NCBI GenBank assembly: GCA_011799875.1
Contig: CM022298.1
Location: 292,325,857 to 292,389,856, forward strand
Length of the DNA: 64,000 nt
Reading direction: 5' to 3'
Origin: Thinopyrum elongatum
Lineage: Eukaryota; Streptophyta; Magnoliopsida; Poales; Poaceae
Below, piece after piece: positions 29,773 through 39,530 of this stretch. Within the stretch, counting starts at the first letter, position 1. Each line of letters opens with the position of its first letter. The notes beneath the pieces were generated by a model, which was not told where the DNA came from, did not search any database, and saw nothing but the letters and a program-made list of their open reading frames with translations. The position numbers and the translations under genes are program-made.

Positions 29773-32217
29773 ATGGTGGGCACGGGTCCAGAGCGCTCCA
29801 CGGGTACTTCTTCGTCGGTGGCCCGCGGGAGGGGTACTTCCATTCCACCCATACCTCTTCGGAGAGCGTTGTTAGACAGTTTGGGGACACCGGCGGGCGC
29901 TTCTTCATCGGTGTCGTTGCCCATCGGGAGAGGAGGTCGGGGAGGGAAGAAGAGAGGAGGTAGATCAGGACGTGGCCATGGGAGAGGTAGGCAGGCAGCT
30001 ACGCCTTCCTCACCACCATCCCCAGCTGATTCACCCGAGCACATGACTGCTAGGGTGGACCCGTCTGAGGTGGAGGCTATGGGGACTCCGGACCACGAGC
30101 CTCGGGTCGACGGGCCTTCGGCCCATGAGACTCCGGTCCAGGCTACGTCCCATGAGACGTCTGGATGGGGTACGTGGCCGGATCCGCCTGAGGGGCCGAG
30201 TGGCCATGCTGATGGTGGCGGGGATGAGTGTACTGATAGTGAGGGCGAAGTGGTTGAGGGGGCCACCGTGTACCAGCATGGTGGTACACGGCTCTCGCCC
30301 CTGTCGGTGACTCGCGAGCAGAGGCCAGTGATTAGGCCTGATGGGAAGAAGTAAGTGCATTTACTATTTTTGTACATTTTGCCTTCATGTTTCTTCAAAT
30401 ATCTAATGCGTTGGCCTTGTCATACTGCAGGGGTTGGGTACACGCCAGTGACGTCCGTAGGCCCAACACCGTCCTTGGTGTGCTTTGCCGGCAAAATTTC
30501 CTAGGGTTTGTCATGTTGCCCGGTGAGGGTCAGCTTCCACAGCTAGGATTGAGATGGGAGCACTACTTGGCTGCCCTGGCCCCGCCGGAGGAGATGATCG
30601 ACGGTGTCTTGTGCCACACGAGGGCCGAGATGGTGATCAGAAGCTTTTGGGTAATTTCTCCTTTACACAATAAAAAATTAACAATAGCTAGTTATTGTAC
30701 TAATCAATGTTGTCTTGTTTGATTGCAGACCTTCTACAGGTGTGAGGAGGGATACAAGGAGGACGCGGCAAAGGTTGTCGATATTGAGTGCAAGCGCCTA
30801 GTACAAAACTTACGGCACGAGGCTCAGCCGTAGGCTGTTTGAGACTACTATGCCAAGTGTGGTATTAAGAAGGACAAGCCGTCGTGCCGGGCTAAGTTTC
30901 TGAAGAAGGATCATTACATGAAGGTAATTACCTATTCTTAAGGCATTGTACTTAGTTTCCTTGATTTGATTCATAGGCGTAGCGCTCAAATTTCTCTTTA
31001 CTAACTCAGGTGCCCCCGAGATGGTGTGCGGAAAAGATGGATTGTTGGGAGGCGTTGGTGGATGAGTGGTGCACAGGCCGCTGGCGAGCCATCCACGACA
31101 ATGCCAAGGACCGGCGTGCCCAAATGGTTGGTGTGCCACACCATCAAGGCAGCGCCAACTTATATCAGTTCGGGTGGAACTGGGTATGTGGTTTGCTTCA
31201 TGATTCATGCAATTCATTCTTCATGCTAGCTTGAGCCCTTTACTAATACTTTGTTCCTCTCTTTTAGGCACAACACAATAACACGGAGGTGCCAGAGGTG
31301 TACGACCTCTATGTCATGGCCCATACTGCCCCGTACAAGAAGGCCAAGGCATTCTCTGAGTCTGACCTCGATCATCCAGAGAATTTCACCAACATCTCCT
31401 CCCACCACAAGCTCGTGAGGTACAACCAGGAGAGGAAGGCGAGGAAAGGGGAGGACTTTAACCAGAGCCAGCATCCCTTTGATCCAGAGCTGGTGATGAT
31501 ATCTGGTGGTGGGAGGCCCCATGGCTCATTAGCCATTGGAGATGGACTGATACATTGTCCTCTCACTCTCCCGGAGATCAAGGCGCACCAAACAAGCTCC
31601 TGTCCTGAGATAAGGACTCATCCACGGCCAGTCGATCTCGCCATCGAGGTTAGTTATACAGACTCAGATATCTTTCCTCCATTACATTGTGTGTGTGGCC
31701 ATCGATGATTACAATGCTAGCGAGGAGTGGTGTTGCAGGCTGCTCTTCAGAAAGAGAGAGAGACGACCCAGGCACTTCTGGAGGGGAGGGACCGGGTGGT
31801 GGCGGAGAAGGAACTGCTGGCGGAGGAGAAGACGGCTAGGTTGTTGGAGGAGGAGAGGGCACGGAATAACGCGGCTCACCGGGCCATGTACGAGCTCCTC
31901 GTGGTAAGTTTCTTCTGCATATTAGCCAAAACATGCACGTAATGTCTGTTTCATTACTAACTAATATGAATGACTCGTCAAAACCAAATGTGCAGTCTAT
32001 GTGCGAGAAGACCGGTCAGACCCCTCCGCCGATGCCAGTCATTACTAGAGCGAGAACTGTGAGTTTCATTTGAATGGTCCTTATTTACTAGTCTTAACAT
32101 TTGAGTGTCATCATGCTAACGAGACTTTGCAAATGATCTTTGGTGCAGCATAACTCCGGAGCCACATCGCACAACCCTTCTCCAGGTGAAACCGACGAGA
32201 GGAACCCCGGTGCTTGA
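29773..32217 (+). pseudogene. TNPA/Ptta-like CACTA gene, 8 exons, two in-frame stops
   Basis: My exon model is 29773-30350, 30431-30650, 30729-30923, 31010-31183, 31268-31648, 31739-31903, 31996-32058 and 32149-32217. All introns are GT-AG, all junctions keep frame, and the total is 614 codons plus TGA. Exon 1 is Gly/Arg-rich (GRGGRGGKKRGGRSGRGHGR) and Pro/Ser-rich. Exons 2-5 hold the plant transposase Ptta/En/Spm-type region (KGWVHASDVRRPNTVLG, TFYRCEEGYKEDAAKVV, VPPRWCAEKMDCWEALVDEW, SSHHKLVRYNQERKARKGED). Exon 6 is a charged coiled coil. Only TAG 30831-30833 and TGA 30840-30842 in exon 3 break it; both could come from C-to-T changes (Trp and Arg codons). In En/Spm the partner protein binds the subterminal repeats, present here at 33,440-33,985. 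Confidence 0.78.
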
Positions 32218-32279
32218 ACTCCGGTAAGTTTTCTCTAGTGTTTTGCTTAACAAATGCATACTTAGCTTCGTACATGCTT

Positions 32280-32640
32280 GTTAGCCCTATTATGCCACAT
32301 ACTTAGCTTATTTTCCCAAAAAAAGACATACTTAGCCAATTATCCTCCAAAATGACATAATTAGCTTATTTAGTTCATTTATGACATAATTAGCTTATTC
32401 TTTTCAAATTGCATAATAACCTAGTTAGCTCATAAATGTCATATACTTAGCTTATTTTCCTCCAAAATGGCATAATTACCTAAGTTAGCTCTAAAATGAC
32501 CTATACTTACCTAAGTTAGCTCAAAATGGCGTAATTACCTAGGTTAGCACAAAAATGACTATACTTACTTATTTTCCTCCAAATTGACATATAACTTAGT
32601 TAGCTCAAAAATGGCATAATTCCTAAGTTACCTCTAAATA
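32280..32640 (+). repeat. Degenerate AT-rich tandem repeats
   Basis: Units of about 30 bp built on AATGGCATAATTACCTAAG and TTAGCTC / CTTAGCTTATTTTCCTCC recur ten or more times. No coding signal. It lies in the 3' part of the CACTA element. Confidence 0.75.
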
Positions 32641-33005
32641 CACAAATAAGGAATAAGAGAAAAAAACAAGGAAGAGGAGAAAAAGAAAGAATAGAGAAGA
32701 AAAAAAAGAATAAAAGGAGAAGAATGAGAAGGAAATGATAAAAGATAGAAGAGAGAAGAAAGATGAGAAAAGGAGAGAAGAAGAAAATATATTTTTTCTT
32801 CCTTTTTCTATCTCTTCTTTTTCTCAATCTTCTACTCCTCTTATTCTTATTCGTCTTCTTTCTTTTCTTTTCTTTCTTCCTTCTTCTTCTTCTTCTTCTT
32901 CTTTCTGCTTCTTTCCTTCTTCTTCTTCTTTCTTTCTTCTTTCTTCGTTCTTCTTCTTCTTTTCTAATCTTTGTTCTTCACTTCTACTCTTCATTCTTTC
33001 TTCTA
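32641..33005. repeat. Purine tract followed by pyrimidine tract
   Basis: About 150 bases of nearly pure A/G (32,643-32,795) switch abruptly to about 200 bases of nearly pure C/T (32,796-33,003). The halves are imperfect reverse complements and could fold back. Open frames here (poly-Phe/Leu/Ser or poly-Lys/Glu) are not genes. Confidence 0.85.
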
Positions 33006-33117
33006 ACTTGCTTACTCCATTTTTGCATATTTGATTCACTTCATGGAGCTGGCATTGATGTGACTGCTAGTTTTAGTTTCTGTTTTGATTTTGTGCTGAT
33101 CAACAATGTGAAACTAT

Positions 33118-33262
33118 TGTATGTATGTATGTATGTTGTATGTATGTATGTATGTATGTATGTATGTTATGTATGTCTGGTATGTATGTATGTATGTATG
33201 TATGTTATGTATGTTGTTATGTATGTATGAGATGGATGGATGTAGGATGGATGGATGGATGG
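33118..33262 (+). repeat. (TATG)n microsatellite grading into (GGAT)n
   Basis: Tetranucleotide runs of GTAT/TATG with a few interruptions up to about 33,229, then GGAT repeats. An (AT)n stretch follows at 33,377-33,412. Confidence 0.9.
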
Positions 33263-33439
33263 ATACTCACGTGAAACTATGTAATGCATTGGTTCTTTTA
33301 ATAGCTATGTGTTCTCTTGTTCATTTTGACGATATGTTGGATATATGCCCTATGCTTCAGCTTGTTTCTTGGTTTCAATATATCTATATATATATTATAT
33401 ATATCATATATGTGGTTGTGAAAAATGAAGGGAATAAGA

Positions 33440-33990
33440 GAAAACAAACAAACAGTGGCAATTAGGGACTTTTGCCGTCTGCAGACGGCCACGGCAAATA
33501 GCTTTGTTGTCGGTAGGCGGACGATAAAGGGGACACTGGCAGCACCTGTGCAACCTGGGAGCACGCAGGTCCTGATCCATTCGGTCATTATTAAAGGGCC
33601 GTCCGCTGGTAAACGGCAAAGACCTACCAGGCAAACGGCAAAGACACAACAGGACTGACGTGCAGCAAAGCCAATTGATGTCATATGGCGACGGCAAAGG
33701 GCTTTGGTTGTTTGCCGTCAGCGATGCAGACGGCAAAGTCTATCGTTAGCCACCTAACGGGGCTAAAGCTATTCTTTGTGTTCCATGATCTTTGCCGTCA
33801 GCTTGGCCAGGAAAGCGGGCGGCAAAGATGTTTGATGTCCGCTTTCATTAGGCGACGTCAACAAGGTCGTTACCATGACTTTCAGTGCGAAATGTTTGCT
33901 ATCCGTGCAGATGGCAAAGAGTTTGCCGTCCGTGATCTTGTTCTTTGCCGTCTGCTATGGCAGATTGGCAAATTACCTGATTCCTGTGTG
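33440..33990 (+). repeat. CACTA subterminal repeats and 3' end
   Basis: About 13 copies of GGCAAA or TTTGCC, mostly as ACGGCAAAG or CTTTGCCGTC, in both orientations over 550 bp, sometimes paired as small palindromes. Such arrays bind the transposon protein and define CACTA ends. The terminus TTCCTGTGTG lies at 33,981-33,990, followed by TAA as possible flank. Confidence 0.82.
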
Positions 33991-34590
33991 TAAGGATCTC
34001 CTTCAACCTGGCTAACTTCAACCTGGTCACCACCGGCGATCCCACGATTCGCTTCTTTCATCCTCTCCATACATGTCTTCTGGAAGGTGCGGTGCCTGCT
34101 TTGGAAGATGAAGGAGAGACGGTGGTCTTGCAATGGAGAAGAGGTAGCGAGACGGTGGTTTTGCAATGGAGAAGATGGAGAGAGAGGGGGGTTTTGCAAT
34201 GGAGAAGAAGGGAGAGGCGAGATGGTGGTTTTGGATGGAGGAAGATGGCGAGGAGAGGTGTTGGTTTTGCAATGAGAAGAGGGAGAGGAGCGTGCAGCGG
34301 CGGTTTATGATTGGACAGAGGGGCGGCGCGCTGTGACTGGCCTTCAATTAAGAAGCGACCCCACACTACCAAGCCTCCCTTGTATTCTGGCTCATATTTT
34401 GACCATGTTTTAACAAATAAAATATATGTTATACGTTTCAAAAAATATAATTGGAAAGTACATTCATATACAATCCAACGATATGATTTTTCATGACATG
34501 CATTCACATTTTCCTTGTCAAATACAGTATGTGGTCAAACTTTGACCCAAATATGATGGGGCGCGGTAAAACAGCATGGCGGTAGTAGGG
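33991..34590. other. Unassigned DNA with a 30-40 bp minisatellite
   Basis: At 34,105-34,290, GGTGGTTTTGCAATGGAGAA-type units recur five times with variation; the open frames here on the - strand are repeats of LLHCKTTVS and not a real protein. The AT-rich stretch 34,385-34,555 (ATTTTGACCATG, TGGTCAAACTTTGACCC) resembles a miniature transposon, but I could not prove terminal inverted repeats. Confidence 0.5.
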
Positions 34591-35335
34591 GGACCCACTC
34601 AACAGCGCGTAGCCGCTCTCGTCCATCCAACCCAACGCCCGCCGCGTCCTCTTGCTTTCTGACTTCCAAGACCATCACCTCCAAAACAAAAAATCCTTGC
34701 AAGACCACCGCCGCTCCTCCCTCTTCCATTTTCAAAACCACCGCCGCTCCTCTCCTGTTCCAATTCAAAACCAGCGCCTCTAATCTTCCATTCCAACCAA
34801 CCCCCGGCCGGGGTGAAGTGTGTGTGTGGAGAAGGAGTCGATGGAGGAGTACAACCGATACATGAGGATCACAGACGACGACCCGTGTGACTAGCCAGGA
34901 TGATGAGATATAGTCTGGTTCGACAACCCGTGGCAATTAGCGGCCGGCCATGGCGATGGTCAAATATCTGAAACAGAGCGAAAAGGCGGTGATACTCCTA
35001 GAGGGAGTCGTGCAGGAGTACATGAGCTGCTTCTCTGGGCCATGGAGTAGAACGGATTCACCCGAATCCGACCGTGAGGCAGCGGGGAATGGGAGTATCG
35101 ATCCAGATGGAGCATCCGAGATTGAATGGTCAGCATCTACATGATGCCGTTTGTGAGGGTGTCAGTGGCAGAGCGAGCCGGTGGAGCCTTCGTCGATCGT
35201 ACCCAATTGCAGAGGGAGAAAGTAGTTGGCATGACGACGCTTCCCCGCCATCCTCTCCCTCGCCGTTCACCTCATCCACGGGGTGGCTGTCTACTGCCAG
35301 AGAATAGGAGGGAGTGGCCCCCCCCCCCCCAATAA
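34591..35335 (+). other. Gene-like GC-rich fragment of unknown origin
   Basis: GC-rich leader-like sequence (CCGCCGCTCCT types), then a possible start near 34,841 (MEEYNRYMRITDDDP, soon stopped). A 64-residue open frame follows at 34,950-35,144 (MAMVKYLKQSEKAVILLEGV), then more stops and a C-run at 35,320. It may be a decayed captured gene fragment. I recognise no domain. Confidence 0.35.
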
Positions 35336-35890
35336 TCAGAGGAGGATTTAGGGTTATTAGTATTGGTCAGGTTGTGAATTGTGTTTTGTGTTGTGTATTT
35401 TGAGTACTTTCATATATGAATGTCTTTTGAATTTCAGATTTACATATTGAGCATAGAAGTATTTTTCTGAATTCCAGATATCTTTTTTTAGTACTTACAA
35501 AAATGTAGTTTCATATAACAGTGCAAACAATGTGATTTTCGAGAAGAAACTGTCAAGTTCAGTTTCAATAAGAACTGCAAGTTCGGAGGCAGAGCATTTA
35601 TATTAACACACGCCTTCAAACAGGATAACCAGCATGCTGGAATCATGGTTGAAATGACCTCTACCAGCCAGTTAACATCACGCTGATCAACATTCATGCA
35701 TACACATCCTCATATGATGCACAGACAAAAAGATATGCTATTTTCAAATGGCCACACAATGTTGAGTGTGGCGAAAACAGAGAAAACCAGGGACAGTTTG
35801 GGCAAGTGTTGGAGGTGGTTTGCATAGATGACAAGGGGGACCCCACATGTCAGTAATGGCAATGAGGTAAATACTTACGAATATTTTCAC
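35336..35890. other. AT-rich unassigned sequence
   Basis: No coding region, RNA gene or clear repeat structure is seen here. Confidence 0.4.
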
Positions 35891-35896
35891 TGCATC

Positions 35897-35962
35897 ATGG
35901 TGGAATCGAACTCCGGGCGAGCAGCGGTTGGGGAATGGGACTTAGCCACTCTGGCTCCTACA
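35897..35962 (-). repeat. tRNA-like segment, possible SINE head
   Basis: On the - strand, GAGTGGCTAAGT (box A-like) is followed about 30 bases later by GGAGTTCGATTCCACC (box B-like, T-arm). There is no complete cloverleaf. A tRNA-derived SINE is the best guess. Confidence 0.3.
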
Positions 35963-36114
35963 GTACTTTTGGAAGATATCAGGCATAGTTCTGCCACACT
36001 GTAGCACGTTTCCCCCGGCTCCGGTGCGTTCTACACCCAAGGACTCGACGTCATCCTCCGGCACTGTCCGGCTTTGTATGCTCGCCGCGGCGCCGCCGTC
36101 TGCCGTTGTGAACA

Positions 36115-37434
36115 TGCTCAACAAATGAGAGAATCTGGAGAGGATTGTACTTTGGAGAGGCGGACAGTCAGGACCCACCAGGCCCATGGCCATACGCAAG
36201 CAAATGCCTCATTGAAAAAATGCATCCTCCTAAGGGTATACTGATTTGGGGCCCACGGGTTTGTCAATGTATAGTTAACAAGGAGATAAATTCCAATGAA
36301 GCCTTCATCGGGGAGCTTGGTAGGATCATTTTTGTCAAAGGGCCAGCCAGTATCACTCTGGGTTGTAGCCTGCCCAATCTAGGTTTTCTTTTTTTAACAT
36401 CGCAGCCCATGACATGTCGACACAGTGGTTGAACTTATTTTTTTTAGGGCCATCATATATCGACCGGCCATATTGGACTCCCAGCCTAGGTTTTACTTTC
36501 GCTTAAACATTCGCAGCCCACCTTATGCATTTTTTTGAAGAAAATGCCTAGGTCTTTAAGAAAAAATATCCCACGTCTTATTAACTTTAAAATAAATGTT
36601 CAACAATAAATCCTGATTTTTTTTACGCTAAGGCAACGAAAATCCTGTGATTGCGTACAAATCTTGTAAAGATTTAAGACCATGTAGTATAACGCGCTTT
36701 TATCTAATTTAATTTATATAAAATGCCCAGTCCCAGTTTATTTTTTGATAACATTGCTGCGCCAACCCAATATTATATTACAACTAGGCCAGCAAAATCA
36801 TGTATTTCGAGAAGTGCAATGGGTTGTAATTTCTTAAAAAAATGGGCCGCATGGAAGCTACATTATTTGTTCACCCAGCCTAACAAATGGATTATAAATT
36901 CTAAAAAAATAGGTTAAATATGTGCCACATTTTTGTAGGCTGAAATGTGGGCCAATAGGTTGAACCCTACGCAAGGCATTGTCAACTTAGTCAACAAATG
37001 ATTTCGGCATCCATAGTCATTGGATTTACATCCAACGGCCGGCATCCATCTTCAATCTCTTGGCTTCTTCCTCCAGCGCCACTGGGACCACCTGCTCCCG
37101 CCTTCGGCGGCTAGCAGCATGCCTCGCTAAGAAGTGATACCCCACCGCCGGCCAGGCCATCCCTCCACACCTCTTGTTATTCTGCGCCGACTGCAGAACC
37201 ACGCCACACGAGAACCAGGTAACCCTCGTACACCTCTCCATCTATGACTCTACTGCAGCGTCTTCCCATCTCCGGCTCATTCCCCTCCGGAGCCTCGCCG
37301 TCGTCCACCGCCTTGGTGCACTCGGCACGGTGTGGTCAACAAATGAGAGTCATCGGAGGAGGACTATACGTGGAGAGGCTGACAGTGGGGACGCGTCAGG
37401 TCCATGGACGCACACATGAAACCGCCTCCTTATT
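36115..37434. repeat. Diverged direct repeat, 1.2 kb apart
   Basis: 36,115-36,209 and 37,336-37,434 share CAACAAATGAGAG, GGAGAGGC(G/T)GACAGT and CCATGG positions in the same order. The stretch between is AT-rich with two related CCTAGGTTTT / CGCAGCCCA segments (36,375-36,410 and 36,483-36,520). No gene is seen. Confidence 0.45.
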
Positions 37435-37444
37435 ACGCTAAAAT

Positions 37445-37680
37445 AAAATCATTCCTCCCCCTGAAAGCTGGGACCCACCAGCTATATCTTCACACGGAAG
37501 GAAGTGCCTACTTATTCCTCCCCCTGCTGGGACCCACCAGCTACATCTTCGCACAGGGAAGTGCCTCCATATTACACCAGAAAAAATGATTCCTCCCCCT
37601 GATAGCTGGGACCCACCATCTATATCTTCGCACGCAAGGAAGTGCCTCCTTATCCTCCCTGACAGCTGGGACCCACCCAT
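37445..37680 (+). repeat. Minisatellite of about 55-75 bp, 4 copies
   Basis: CCTCCCCCTG followed by GCTGGGACCCACCA, then TATCTTC(A/G)CAC and GGAAGTGCCT recurs four times. The copy at 62,649-62,884 is the assembly duplicate. Confidence 0.8.
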
Positions 37681-37964
37681 CGAAGCATACATAGCGTTGT
37701 CTGTCTGGTCGCGAATGTGTACATACATACTGGTCGATTGGTGTCTCTGCAAGGATGAACCATGGCCGAGTAAGTAGTGGCACGTGTCATAGTAGAGCCC
37801 TCGACGTAGCAGTTCATGCAGTCCCGTCTAAGTCGTGTACACGTACGTACAGCCACAGGGCAAAAAATACGGCCACGTACGTCATACGGGGGGGGTCTCG
37901 AATGCCTACTAGCGCATACGTATGGCCATGGCTCGTGTACATGGAGAGGGAACGGACAGCAGCA

Positions 37965-38230
37965 ACGGCGTCCTATTCATCAGCAGCCAACCGGCTGGGT
38001 CAGAAAAGAGAAACAGCGTCGTGTTCATCGGGAGGCAACAGAATGCATCATGTTCATCAGGAGCCAACTGGCTTGGATGGAAAAACCGAAACGGGGCCTG
38101 GCATATCGCAGAACGGAGGAAACGGCCTTTTGTTCGACCACCTATGATCGAAATGGGATCCTGTTCATCGGGAGGGGTGTGGCGTACCGCAAAACAGAGG
38201 AAACGGACTTCTGTTGGAGCGCCTACGGTA
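37965..38230 (+). repeat. GTTCATC tandem repeats at the contig end
   Basis: Degenerate units with GTTCATCGGGAGG and GTGTGGCGTACCGCAAAAC; the same array in the clean copy (63,169-63,580) shows an 81 bp period. The contig stops inside a unit at CCTACGGTA, directly before the Ns. Confidence 0.8.
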
Positions 38231-38255
38231 NNNNNNNNNNNNNNNNNNNNNNNNN
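38231..38255. other. Assembly gap (25 N)
   Basis: A run of 25 N marking a scaffold join of unknown size. Confidence 1.
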
Positions 38256-39530
38256 ATTTCACTGACGCATTTTACCTTGAGGTTAGCAGAGTTGTGTAGA
38301 TTGAAACTCCTCACACTTTATGATCTTGAAAGAAAAACGTTGCTATAGAGAAACTGATCAAAGGAAGAAAGCAAGTTGGTGTTTAGAACTTGAAAGGTTG
38401 GACAGCATAAACACCATTTTGAAGATTTTGTGGAAATCATCAGAATCTTACAAGGGCAGTCCAAATACAATTTTTTTACCCCTTGACGAAAACACGACTA
38501 ACTTAGAGTGGCAAGTGGAGATGTTTCGTTGCCTTCAGATCTTCCATCTTCCAATTCCCCGCCCTAACATTGCGTATGAACACAGCTATGGCGGCGGCGG
38601 AGTGACAGATTTCCGCGCCAAACGCGTGAGTACGACGGCGACGAGGTCGCGGCAGTGAACTCTCTTACCTCACGCGACGGGATGGAAGATGTAGCGGCGG
38701 CGCTAGGTTCTTAGATGCATCGAGCGGAGATAGAATCGAACTGGGTAAATAGACTCTGAGAGAGGGTGAGGGGTATTTAATAGCCGAGGTGAAAAACCGC
38801 TCTCAGGCCGAGGAAAAATGGACGAACCTGCCCCTGACCCTTCTAACATCCTCAGCACATGTGTCAAACAACTTAGCTGTGAAGTGTAGATCGTGTTAGT
38901 CGTGGGTGAGATAAGATAAATCTTTCGAGGGATAATGACCGGTTTGATGCGGCAAAAGCCTAAAATTCAGATAATGAATATTTTAATACTGTTTCGTGTC
39001 CGCAGAATTTTCAGCTGTCAAGACACATTGAAGACTTTTTGAACGGGTTTCTCAAATTAACGCACATGAATAATTTGTGAATGGACATGATTGATTTATC
39101 ATAAGAGGGGAAACGGGTCCGATCACAATTCACTATCAGAATAACCAACTTGAAGAATTCAGCAATAATTGAAATGAAACTGTAGAGGACAAGAAAAGCT
39201 AAATATATATATCTAGTAAATGAAGAACACAGATGTAAAGAGTGAAGATTTATGCAAAGTTGAGAATTTTCACATTGATGAAAAACTCAAACAATTTTGA
39301 GAATAATTTTCACTTTTTTGTGGTGGGGTTACCACCCGTGTAAGATGATGATTTCAGACACCAGCTTAAATTGTCGTAGTGCATCTGAGAATCAAATGCT
39401 TCATTATTATTCACATTAGAGGGTTAGTCCTGCTGATTGAAGAACAACGTTTCTTTCTTCTTCGTGTGGTTTGCACATCTAAGTCAGTCAATAGTTTGCC
39501 TAAGTTTATGGATGTAGTGTCCTTATTCAA
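38256..39530 (-). pseudogene. Noisy copy: start of the Sirevirus extra gene, promoter and spacer
   Basis: Matches about 14,224-15,420. The TATA region is still visible near 38,770 as GGTATTTAATAGCC. No continuous frame remains because of indels. Confidence 0.75.

Larger units (their letters stand above)
27021..33990 (+). mobile_element. CACTA (En/Spm) transposon, 5' end missing
   Basis: Contains both CACTA genes in order: the TNPD-like transposase (27,380-29,661), then the spliced TNPA/Ptta-like gene (29,773-32,217). A low-complexity 3' region follows, then an array of subterminal GGCAAA/TTTGCC repeats (33,440-33,985). The 3' end reads TTCCTGTGTG at 33,981-33,990, where TAGTG would be expected, so the terminal inverted repeat is degraded or misread (the noisy duplicate shows AGTG). 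The 5' half of the subterminal repeats is absent. The left limit given is approximate. Confidence 0.78.

Noticed and set aside
32600..33230. Hydrophobic poly-Phe/Leu/Ser frames as membrane proteins
   Set aside because: They arise from the pyrimidine tract and the TATG microsatellite.
33882..34507. Frames with repeated LLHCKTT on the - strand
   Set aside because: They follow the minisatellite at 34,105-34,290 and are not conserved protein.
37445..38230. CRISPR-like array
   Set aside because: The units are degenerate and contiguous, without conserved repeats separated by unique spacers, and the DNA is plant nuclear. These are minisatellites.
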